Below are positions 20,488 to 30,016 of a DNA stretch of 64,000 nt, one piece after another. How positions within the stretch are numbered: the stretch's first letter is position 1; each line of letters opens with the position of its first letter. This DNA is from Marsupella aquatica (Eukaryota > Marchantiophyta): positions 16,740,001 to 16,804,000 of the forward strand of contig OZ316897.1 of assembly GCA_973895155.1 (NCBI GenBank), in the 5' to 3' direction. The notes beneath the pieces are model-generated. The model was given only the letters and a program-made list of their open reading frames with translations, was not told the DNA's origin and did no database searches. A program made the position numbers and the translations under genes.

Positions 20488-20925
20488 ATGTCGCACACGA
20501 TCCTCTCCAGCTCGGCCATTCGATTCTGGACGCAGTTCCTATCTACCAGAAGGCACTTGGCCGATTCATTGAAACACGCCAACCCGCGCCGATACAAAAT
20601 CGAATGCGAATACGAGAGAGCCATCTGCCTAGCAGGACGACACCACTACATCCTTAACTTTGACTACCCGTCTCAGAGCGAGCTTTACCGACCAGCAGAG
20701 GTATCTGGGTACTTCTTCAATAGAGACAAATATATCGGGTTCTGGGAAGCATTGCTTCGGCTTCCAGACGAGGTCTTCAACATCCCGGGTACAATCGACC
20801 TGCAGCGACATCACTTCGACCACATCCCTGCCCGGGTTCGGGCTGTCATTAACGGCGAGTCCAGTACCAACCGTTCGACAAGGGCGTCCGCACTCGCTTC
20901 GGAGAACTTCTACCAGCACCTGTAG
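20488..20925 (+). CDS. LTR-B protein, N-terminal part (145 codons, ends at in-frame TAG)
   Basis: ATG 20488 is the first ATG after the TATA box. The stretch GYFFNRDKYIGFWEAL resembles LLFCKDSVVGIREAI in the N-terminal part of the LTR-A protein, so this is likely the same N-terminal domain. It ends at TAG 20923-20925, but the next ORF is in the same frame (20932-20488 = 444), so the two are probably one gene interrupted by an amber codon, or a readthrough pair. Confidence 0.6.
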   Translation: MSHTILSSSAIRFWTQFLSTRRHLADSLKHANPRRYKIECEYERAICLAGRHHYILNFDYPSQSELYRPAEVSGYFFNRDKYIGFWEALLRLPDEVFNIPGTIDLQRHHFDHIPARVRAVINGESSTNRSTRASALASENFYQHL

Positions 20926-20931
20926 AGCTTC

Positions 20932-23142
20932 ATGGGAACTCGGCCATCGACCAACATGACCAACTCAGCCGTGCCCGTACCCGTACCCGTGCCCATGCAA
21001 CCCCAGCCTCAACCTCAGGCTCAGCTTCAGCTTCAGCCTCAGCCGCAGCCTAGCCAAACCCCACCACCTATCACCCAGCTAGCACAGGTACGCTCCGTCA
21101 TCAACGCTGTGGATCTTAGCGATGACGACGAGGCTACCCCACCCTTGACCAGGCGGCCCAGAGGAACAAGCGCTCGGGGGGCTGACACTATATCGTCCCC
21201 ACCCCCTGCTCTGACCCCAGGAGCGGCCCCAGTAGAGAACATGGTGACCGTGGCCGCCCCGGGCCCGTTACCAACGGTAGTGGCACTCCCCAGGCCCGAT
21301 CGGGAGGATGGGGAAGTATCACCTTCCCCGAGTCAGTCACGGGGAAAGAAGAGGAAGGAATCCGCCACTGCATCCGGGTTACCGTTGGCCACGGTAGCCG
21401 TAGCCAAGGTGACGATGCACCGCATGGGGGAAAACGTTCACAGCAACATCCTCCATCCCAAGCATGCGGTGTACCTGAAGACTCAGGGATTTGAGCACCT
21501 CGCCTCTCTCCCCTGGAACACTTACAGGTACTACGGGGAGGACATGACAGAATTCATCAAGAATTATGACGACGTACGTCAACAGACTCGGCTGCGGGGA
21601 AGGAATATGTCCCTCACAGAAGAACGGCTCAAGATGATCTTCGGGTTACCCGAAGGTGACCATCGAGTCGAATCACGGGCTCCCGGGGGCAAGGGGGCCA
21701 AGTACCAATCTTCAAGTTTTCCCTCAGAGGGAGCAGTAGACAACGGGTTCGTGATGAGGACCTGCCTCATGCCCGAGATAGCTGAGCGGCTGGAGTTCCA
21801 AAGGTACGCTCTCCACATGATGGAACCCCGGGGGGAGATCTCCGCCGCCCAGGTTATCCAGGTCGAGAACTATCGACCTAGGAAATGGGCGTCGTACTTT
21901 GCTAAGAAATTCCATGAAGAGATGGAGCGGCGAAGGAAGACGCTGTACATTGGCGGGAAGGCGTATTTCGCTAGCCACATCGAAATCATTCTTGAGTGGT
22001 ACGCCCGGTTTGATCGACGAACCCTTCCCCGCATCAACGTTACAAAGCTGGTCCCAGCTAGGTGGGTTTTTCCGGCATTGGAGAGACGGCCCCAACCCGA
22101 GGCCCGAAGTCCAGTGGACACGCCAGCTTCACCCACCCCACCTCCACAAATAGTTGTAATCATAACCGAGGAGGTGCCGGAGGGGTCGGTCGTCGCAACC
22201 GTTGATGCGACCCAACTAGCCGGGCTAAGTACAGAAGTTGGTACGGCAGAGGTCTTACCCGAACCCGGGTCTCCCAAGGACCCACTGGTGGCAATTCCAA
22301 AGAACCGGACATTGCTGCAGGAGGACACTCCAGCCCCTTCCAACGTTATGTCCCCAGGGCTGGACGTCACTGCCCCGGCCCCTGCGCGTGTTGACGTCTG
22401 CCCGTGCCCAAATCCGGATAGGCACAACTTGGACCACCCGGAACTCTTCGTACAGGGTACGTTTCTGAATGGGCTTTTGGGAGATTTCTCTCATCAAATT
22501 GCCCGGGATACCGGGGAGTTCATGGCCCGGAAGGTAGCCTGTTTCTTCAATCAGGAGTTGGTTGCCGCAGTAAAGGCAGGTCGGGCCCAATCGGAGGCCC
22601 TTCAGAGGATAGAGCGGTACCGGGTGGAGTCCGTGTACCTAAAGAACGAAGTGGCGGCTCAAGAGGCTGAGCTTCTGCAACTACGACCGAAGGTTGCAGC
22701 CACCGATGAGTTGTTAGCAAAGGCGCACGCTCTTACCGCCCTAGCCGAACAGGCCAAAGCTGGGAACGAGGCCGAGATTACACGACTCCGGAACCAGATT
22801 GACAGTTTGAAGACACAAGCTGTCACCTGGCAGAAAGACCTGGAGGAGGCCGAGGAGCGAGCCCAGCGGGACATGGCGGAGATAGCCACGCTGCAGGCTG
22901 AGATAGCGCGGCTCCAAACCAAGGCCGAGAAGCAGGATCAGCTGGCGGCTAAACTGACGAGCGACGCCCAGCAGCTGGAGGAGGCATGTCAAGAGGCAGC
23001 AGAGGAGACGGACGCGGCGAGGCGAGAGAACGAATCTCTGCTGGACCAGGTCCAGCTCCTCAAAGCGGACAATGACAGGCTTCGAAGGCAGCGGGATGGC
23101 CGTTCCCATTCGGGCGGCTCTGGCAAGCGTGCCAAGCATTAG
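20932..23142 (+). CDS. LTR-B protein, main part (736 codons), globular domain plus coiled coil
   Basis: It opens with a Pro/Gln repeat tract (P-V-P-V, Q-P-Q-P; residues about 8-45). A basic KKRKES lies near 147. The globular domain (about 180-365) has SLPWNTYRY, RNMSLTEERLKMIFGLPEG, NGFVMRTC and a GEISAAQV stretch. These align in order with LPWLKPE, KDFYLTPKVIAEVFGLP, NGFFRNTC and RAEIGKAQV of the LTR-A protein. A Pro-rich linker follows, then a coiled coil (about 540-720) and a basic end. The protein family is shared by two element families. Function unknown; DNA/RNA-binding or chromatin roles are only guesses. Confidence 0.8.
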   Translation: MGTRPSTNMTNSAVPVPVPVPMQPQPQPQAQLQLQPQPQPSQTPPPITQLAQVRSVINAVDLSDDDEATPPLTRRPRGTSARGADTISSPPPALTPGAAPVENMVTVAAPGPLPTVVALPRPDREDGEVSPSPSQSRGKKRKESATASGLPLATVAVAKVTMHRMGENVHSNILHPKHAVYLKTQGFEHLASLPWNTYRYYGEDMTEFIKNYDDVRQQTRLRGRNMSLTEERLKMIFGLPEGDHRVESRAPGGKGAKYQSSSFPSEGAVDNGFVMRTCLMPEIAERLEFQRYALHMMEPRGEISAAQVIQVENYRPRKWASYFAKKFHEEMERRRKTLYIGGKAYFASHIEIILEWYARFDRRTLPRINVTKLVPARWVFPALERRPQPEARSPVDTPASPTPPPQIVVIITEEVPEGSVVATVDATQLAGLSTEVGTAEVLPEPGSPKDPLVAIPKNRTLLQEDTPAPSNVMSPGLDVTAPAPARVDVCPCPNPDRHNLDHPELFVQGTFLNGLLGDFSHQIARDTGEFMARKVACFFNQELVAAVKAGRAQSEALQRIERYRVESVYLKNEVAAQEAELLQLRPKVAATDELLAKAHALTALAEQAKAGNEAEITRLRNQIDSLKTQAVTWQKDLEEAEERAQRDMAEIATLQAEIARLQTKAEKQDQLAAKLTSDAQQLEEACQEAAEETDAARRENESLLDQVQLLKADNDRLRRQRDGRSHSGGSGKRAKH

Positions 23143-23490
23143 CGGCGGAGTAGGAATAGATTAGGATTAGGATTGGCTTAGTCAGGCTCTTGGGACAGGC
23201 ATCTGCCTTAGGTACAGCAGCGCTGCCCTGCTGTCCAGCCTGCGTAGATTAGGATCTTCTAATAAGACACAGCCGTTTTCCGGCCTGACTGTCAGCTTAG
23301 TTAGGACCTTAGTCAGCGAATCTTCGGCGAGAGGACACCCCGTCCCTCGGCTCTTAGTATTTAGTGCACCCCTTGGTAGAGGCAGGGGGGTTTTTAGTTT
23401 CAGAGTCGGACATCCGCGGGATATGCGGGGAGTCTCGACCTCTGGGAATGAAAGAGTACCAAGGGGAGGGGGTAGGACTAAGGACGATAA
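23143..23490 (+). other. 3' tail of LTR-B gene
   Basis: Non-coding, with short GTAGATTAGGAT-type repeats and a G-rich stretch before TTTTTAGTTT. It stops at the R1 insertion. Confidence 0.5.
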
Positions 23491-23632
23491 TGTTGTAACT
23501 CATACCTGAGTTAAGTCTACCTTTGGGATAACTACCTATGTAACTACCCTAACTACTTAGGCTGTAGCCACATGTACATATTCTACCAGGAATACAGATG
23601 GAACAACTCTTTATCTCATTTATCTCACAACA
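23491..23632 (+). repeat. 5' LTR of R1
   Basis: 142 bp, TGTTGTAACTC...CTCACAACA. By eye identical to the 3' LTR at 27044-27185. Confidence 0.95.
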
Positions 23633-26024
23633 CGTTATCAGCACGTAGCTCTCCACGAGCAATCTTTTCTTTGAAAGAAAGGCCAGATTTTCATTGAATG
23701 TTTATAGATTTGACATAACTGCCCCTCCCAAGAAGCTATGGATGAGAACTTTGCGATTACATTTCTAATTTTAGGTTTAACAAGGGCGTTTGTGATTCCT
23801 CCAAATGTCATTGCGGAAGCCATGGACTACTAAAAATAACAATCATCTTGATGCTGACGCTAATGATGAGTTCAGGCCGAACCATGACGGAACGATCTCA
23901 TAAGGACATCGAAGATCACTTAAGGAGGCACGAGAGAGAGCGAGAGAAAATGATTAAGCAAGAATCGAGAAAGAGTCGGTGCGAGAGAAAGCACTGGCAA
24001 CGAACATTGATAAGGCGCTGACAAAGAGAATCGAAAGTATTAAGGATTGAGGCGAGAAACAATAAGGATTGAAGGTGAAGAAACCCCTCTGGAAACGACC
24101 TTTAAATCTGAGAAGAAATGAAACAAATTCTGATAAGGATAGCAGATAAGGAAAATTAAAGAGGATCGGGGCATAAAACGATCAAGAGAGGAGGAAAGGC
24201 ACGAACGAAACAGAGGATCAAAGGCAACCATTCAAAGACTGAGAGCGCATTCCATAAGGACAGCATTGAATAGAGACATAAGCATAAGAGAAATGAATCG
24301 ATCTAAAGCAAAGAAAATCAAAGCGCCAGCGCGAAACTGAAGGCAAACAGAAACCCATAAGGACATCGACTCAAGATTGGAAGATTGAAAACTCGGGAGA
24401 AATACAAGAGCAGAAAGAGAAAGGAAAAACAAATACTCAGGGGGAGTGGGCTATTCGCACATCCCCTGGTCTACAACTTGAGACAACAAGAACTTGAATT
24501 GAGAGAGAAAATTTGATGATGATGAAACAAGAATAGCATAAAGAAGCCATGCAACCGATGCGAGCGAGGGAGCGATAAGACACGTCACGGAAGGAGAAAA
24601 GAGGGAATTTCCGTGCTGCCAAAGTTGCGACTGCACCAAAGAGAATCAGAGGAAAAGCAACTAGGAAAGAAACTACCGAGCGATCGAGGGGCGCAAGAGC
24701 GCTAACAGCATAGATCAGCCCAAAGTAGAAGGAGTCTTTACGAAAAGGCGAACACAAGGATGAGGAAAGTAAGGAGGATAGCGATGACCAATGGAAGTCC
24801 CGAAGTTACGGCACCTATAGCACAGAAGGACACAGAATGCCAGTTTTGGTAAATAGTTCTCGTGAGATTGGTAGTATGCATGGACGACATGGAACAATCC
24901 ACGACCAGGGGTAGGGGCATTGGTGTTATGAACTTATGAGTTGACCATTGGGAGCCAGTGCCTGCAGGGTTCGCTTCCTGAGGATCACACAATGACTTCC
25001 CAGGATTCAAATCGGAGAGATGATCTACCATTAAGCGCTGAAAGCGAGAAAGGGCGAGAAAGGACCACAAAATACACCGGACAAATCACTGGAGATAGCA
25101 TAGGCAGGTCCAGTGAATTACCCTCAGTCGCCATTGCCCCTTCTGGAGAGCAACGATGGGTCTGTTCGAGAGCAACTAGTACCCTGGAGGAAGATGCTAA
25201 AGAAGAAGGATCGGACCCAGATACGATTTGGCACACAATGATAAGGACAGGGGAACAAACATCAAGGAGGCCCAAGTCATTCGAGTAAGATAGCACACCC
25301 AAAATGATACAAGTGCCGTATCAATTTAGGCAAACAAGGATAACAAGGCACTGACGTCAATGGCATTCAACATGAAATATCGAGGAGGGCCTAGAGATAA
25401 GAACCCAAAATGTCGAAAGAAGACGGCACAATTCATGGGACACAAACAGACCACCACAGACCAAAATAGTGATGCGATGTGGAGGCGTCAAAATTTGGGA
25501 AGGAATGCAGCAAGAAGTGAAGTAGACGGACGGAATGAAGGAAGGAACCATGCCACAATAAGCGAGTGAAGCAAAATAAAAATTCAGAGGATTTCCCCTC
25601 GTCAAAGGAAGGATTGGAACAAATAACAGAAGATAAGAGAGAATGCAAACCGGAGAATTATACTGTCGATAAGAGCGATAGAGCAGAGGACCACAAAGAA
25701 AGAAGGAAGAGTGGACGTTTAGAGGGAAACACTGCGGGAGTGAAAAAGTAAACACCAACGGGATTAAAGGAGTACAACAAAAAGAAGCCATCAAACCAAA
25801 GGAAAGTCCTCCACCTTTTCTTCTAAGCAGACCATTTTACACTAAGGAATGGAGAACTAAAGAACAAAGAGACTTTCTCTTCAAAAGGCAAGAAAAACCA
25901 AACAACAAGGCATGAAGTAAGGACATAAACAAAGAAACTAAAGTACAGAACCTACATGGCGACAAATGATGATTACTTCCACCAATTAATTTCATAAATT
26001 CAGGGGGAGATATTTTTCCCAGGG

Positions 26025-26190
26025 GTGCCTACTACACATAAAAGCCCTGTGCCTACTGCACATGGAAGCAAATGGGTGCCTACTACAAACCCAGCCAGAA
26101 AGGAAAAATATTTGACAAATTGAGGGGGAGACCTCAAGCAAGACTTGCCTCCCAGAAATTTAACCCATGGGATGTGCCTACTGCACAAGT
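26025..26190 (+). repeat. interspersed GTGCCTACTRCACA motif in R1
   Basis: The motif occurs about four times in 170 bp (near 26026, 26049, 26075 and 26174). The reverse complement occurs in R2 at about 40018-40165, also several times. Conservation between R1 and R2 suggests a function in cis, such as RNA dimerisation or protein binding, but this is inference. Confidence 0.75.
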
Positions 26191-27043
26191 GCTTTTCACA
26201 ACAATGAATATTTAAAAATGGAACTACATTCCATGAGTTAGAACCATATGGCCAAATTATAAAAATAAAAATAAATGCATTAAATCACCAATATTGGATA
26301 ACATGTCATGATGACTAAATTTGGAAATATCAAAGACCCCACATCATATCATAATAAGGTATCATATGATCATATGAAGTATGGTATCACATTACAAGGT
26401 ACTATCAGGTGTGGTATGACTTGGTAAAGCACCATGACAGATGGTACGCTATACCTTGATAGGAAATCCCTATGATATATGAGACCTAGGATTGGACACT
26501 CCAAATTATTCCAAGGCCAATGGATTTCAATCAACCATATCATCTTCATTATGAGCTAATACCTTGTTTGTTCCTTGCATGTAATCTATGACCATTGAGG
26601 AATCTTCATTACCTGACCGGGCATTACCTGATCGGGAAGAGACGAAAGACACAAGACACAATCAACTTTGCTAACACCAACCAAGGAGGATCTTCAACAA
26701 GCCTATAGTGTTGACAAACACCTTAAGAGACTTTGTAGAAATTACACATACACTATATACTTAAATCCAATTATGTTTCACCCATGGGGATGGTAATACT
26801 CTTTCCTCCCACAAAGAAAGTAGGGGAGGTTTTAATGAGATTACATCCCCCACTTACACTTTACCATGCAACATGAATTATAAGACATCTATTAGGAGAA
26901 GCTTTACATTCATAGTAGACTTGAGATGGCTGCACCATTTATAAAATAGGCTAGACATAAGCAATACCTATTGTATACCACTGAGTATACCCAAAGTAGA
27001 CTCTTGATTGTAACATTTAAACCCCAATGTTACAAAGGGGGAG

Positions 27044-27185
27044 TGTTGTAACTCATACCTGAGTTAAGTCTACCTTTGGGATAACTACCTATGTAACTAC
27101 CCTAACTACTTAGGCTGTAGCCACATGTACATATTCTACCAGGAATACAGATGGAACAACTCTTTATCTCATTTATCTCACAACA
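27044..27185 (+). repeat. 3' LTR of R1
   Basis: Preceded by the purine tract AAAGGGGGAG. Same 142 bases as the 5' LTR, implying recent insertion or gene conversion. Confidence 0.95.
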
Positions 27186-27394
27186 GATTTCACATTATTG
27201 AGTGCTCATGTTGGACGTACAAATTAGAAGAACTTATGTTCAAATTTGAACTTGGCAATGTGCAGTCCCACTTACATGATCAAATTGAAGCAAGAATTCA
27301 GTAGCTTCATCGCGCTGATTCAACTTTGAGGTGTGCTGTACTGCATGTCATCGTCGTCCGGTAAGGTGAGAGTCTTTTAAGTTTATTGGCAAAG

Positions 27395-27934
27395 ATGAGT
27401 GCCAATCGTGTAGGCTTTGGACAGTCTCGGCTATTCAGAGACTTCCGAAGGAGTGATCTTCAGTTGCATATTAGGGATGACAAATTATGGCGTTGACAGC
27501 TGGCTGCTTGTAGGTCTGCAAGTATAGGGAAGATAAAGTGCCCTTGCACCATTTGCAATTGTAGGGGTAACCGTGTGAGTGTTCACACAGTCAAGAAGCA
27601 CCTGTTACTGTACTCCCGACATCCATCTCAGCGACATTGGTGGGGGGATGAATGTGACACATCAGATGAGGAGTGGAATGAACACTTATGTGAGGTCAAT
27701 CCTCCATCAGAGGGTAGCAATATAGATACTGGAGCTATAGGAGGGTCTATCATTGATGTAACCTGTGATATGGAAATTCCCCGGTTGTTGGAGGATTTGG
27801 CGTTGCCAATGGAAAACCATCCAAGTGATCCTGTAGATGAAAGTCCTTCGAGGGAAAATCCAGAGAGAAGTGGGGAAGAGATGTTTAATATGGATGAGCT
27901 CTTGGAGTCCACAACTTCCACAGCTCAGGAGTAG
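27395..27934 (+). pseudogene. CACTA-out TnpD exon: transposase-associated domain
   Basis: ATG 27395 opens the frame, with an in-frame TGA at 27494-27496. A cysteine cluster (CPCTICNC) followed by a His-rich segment matches the transposase-associated zinc domain (Pfam Transpos_assoc type) and aligns with CACTA-in 49960-50170. An acidic linker follows up to TAG 27932-27934. The same frame stays open after the TAG into the tnp2 domain, as in CACTA-in. Confidence 0.75.
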
Positions 27935-29202
27935 ACTGGTCGAGAGGAGTGTTGGGATCAAGAGTCAGAAGAAAGAATGATGAATGCCTTTACAAAGGCA
28001 TGTGCGCCTCTATATGAGGGGTGCAATACTTCCCAACTGTCCTTTGTATTGACCTTTCTGAACACCTGCCATAACAACGGGTTTACTAACTCAGGTGTTG
28101 ATGAGCTTCTTTCCTTGATGGCAAAACACACTATGCCATCTAAGCATTTGCTTCCTAAGAATCTGTACGCATGTAAGAAGCTCATTGGTCATCTTGGATT
28201 AGATTATGTCAAAATCCATGCTTGTGAGGATGGGTGTGTTTTGTTCAGAAAGGATTTATCAGAGTGCGATCACTGTCCAACCTGCAAAAAACCTAGGTAC
28301 AAGCAGGTTGGGCAGTCAAAGCAGGCAGTCAAAGTTCTCCATCACTTTCCCCTCATACCAAGACTGAGAGGCATGTATAGATGTAAAGCCATTTCGGAGC
28401 TTATGACCTGGCATGCAGACAATAAGAGCAAGGATGGAAAGGTCCGTCACGTAGCAGATTCAAGGGCTTGGGCAGAAGTTGAAGCTAATATAGATGATAC
28501 TTTTGAGAGTGAGCCACGGAATGTTCATCTTGGATTAGCCTTGGATGGTGTAAACCCGTTTGGTGAGAACAATCTAAAGCATTCCACATGGCCCGTAATG
28601 TTATTAAATTACAATTTGTACCTCCCTGGTTGTCTACTAAGAAGTTTTTTATTATGCTGTCTTTACTGATTCCTGGACCTGAATCTGTAACTGATCGTAA
28701 CATAGATATCTACATGGCCCCATTGATAGAAGAGCTTTCAGAGCTCTGGAAAGGAGTCAAGTGCTTTGATGCACTAGATAGGCCGGGTAAACAAAAGTGG
28801 TTTACACTGAGGGCCATTCTATTATGGACAGTGAATGACTATCCAGCTTTGGGCCTCATTTCTGGTCAAGTGACCAAAGGATACCATGGTTGTGTAGTGT
28901 GTGGACCCAATGTGACTTGTAGAAGGTCCCAGTCTCTATCAAAAAATGTGTTCCCTGGAAGCCGTAGATGGTTGGAGGCCAATCACAAGTATCCTACTCC
29001 TGACTATGCTGCAAAGTTTGATGGAAAGATAGAGTCACGAGGCCCTCCCCCCAGGATGACATGCGAGCTAAAGCTGGCTTATGCTGCTGAAGTTGAAGAG
29101 TTTCTGAAAAAAGAAGGGGCCAAGCAAGGAAGCAAGCACTGCCCATCAAAGCGCCATGGAGTCAAGAGGAAACAGGGTCTTGCCGTGCTGCCATATTGGA
29201 CT
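27935..29202 (+). pseudogene. CACTA-out TnpD exon: tnp2 transposase domain, frameshifted
   Basis: The tnp2 (Transposase_21) core includes GVDELLSLMAKH, LPKNLYACKKL, LGLALDGVNPFG, PPWLSTKKFF and a CVVCGP zinc-like motif. It aligns throughout with 50545-51747. A two-base insertion near 28617 (AATTTGTACC against AATTTACC) shifts the frame. The exon ends at ...TGGACT with donor GTGAGT at 29203. The following intron runs to 35004 and holds the solo LTR. Confidence 0.85.
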
Positions 29203-30016
29203 GTGAGTTATCACTTTACCTTTTCTTATCTCTCTTATGTAAACTAGTTATCTACAAGACTCTTTCGTGTGGAAGTTTGAATTGAACAGCTATTCATCAG
29301 TTTTGCTCGAACACATTCTCAGTCTTTGTGAGGGAACAGGCCCACAGTGTTTAATTACAGTGTGTAATGTGCTAAGTCGCATAGATGTTTGGCGATCTCT
29401 TAGCTGGCAGGCGGTCTGGCTCTTGGATTGATTGTGGGGGCTGCGAGGACGGGCATCTGTAGAATTGGGTCTTTGCCTAGTTGGCTCTTCAGTTAGTTCT
29501 CCAAGGGTCTCTTACCCCTGCTTTGATGACCTGGTACTTTTTGGGTTTTTAGTATTTATTTTTGTGTAGGCCTGTGCAAATGAATGAATCAAACAATTAG
29601 AATATATTGTTTTGTTTTAAGATTGTAGTATGCATAAATTAATGTTTGAACTAGCGAGATATGATTAATAATGCTTTGTAGTAGTTCTCAATGCTACCTA
29701 CAACCGTTTGAAGGGCTGCCTGCAAAACTTTAGAATCTAAATTAAAATCTAATTCATTCTGATAAGCAGTAAGGGCCTGTCGTATGATTCCTCCTTTCCT
29801 GGTCATCATAGTGCCCTTTCTATTTCTTGTGGTGCCGTCCAAGGCCAGGAACCATGATGTAGAGTCGCTTATCTTACGGGTCATGTTGCCTCAATCTGCT
29901 ATCGCTACCTGTCCACTTCACTTCCTTGGAAAGACTAAGATAACTTAAAAATCCCATAGAGTTTGCTCAAAACCCTACAATTTTGTTACTAACAGAACTG
30001 TTTCTTCATTAGTATT

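Larger units (their letters stand above)
20171..23490 (+). mobile_element. LTR-B region: gene-bearing LTR-like segment of a second gypsy-type family (truncated)
   Basis: GC-rich (clearly more so than flanks). It has the same plan as LTR-A: a TATA box, then a gene with a related globular domain and a coiled coil, then a GTAGATTAGG-rich 3' tail with a TTTTTAGTTT stretch. I infer it is an LTR of a related family, but neither LTR end is visible. The left part is split off by the solo LTR and the right part is cut by R1. An internal gene of some element is the alternative. Confidence 0.55.
23491..27185 (+). mobile_element. R1: non-autonomous LTR retroelement, 3.7 kb
   Basis: Bounded by identical 142-bp LTRs. 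CGTTATCAGCACG follows the 5' LTR (primer-site position) and AAAGGGGGAG precedes the 3' LTR (polypurine tract). There is no gag or pol, so it depends on another element. Its 3' 1.4 kb (about 25794-27043) matches R2 in inverted orientation, while its 5' 2 kb differs from R2. That part has recurring ATAAGGA-type motifs and no recognised gene. Flanks are GATAA and GATTT, so no exact target duplication is present. Confidence 0.9.

Noticed and set aside
23491-27185. Calling R1/R2 TRIMs, or copia elements
   Set aside because: TRIMs are normally well under 2 kb, and no gag or pol is present to assign copia or gypsy; left as a non-autonomous LTR element.
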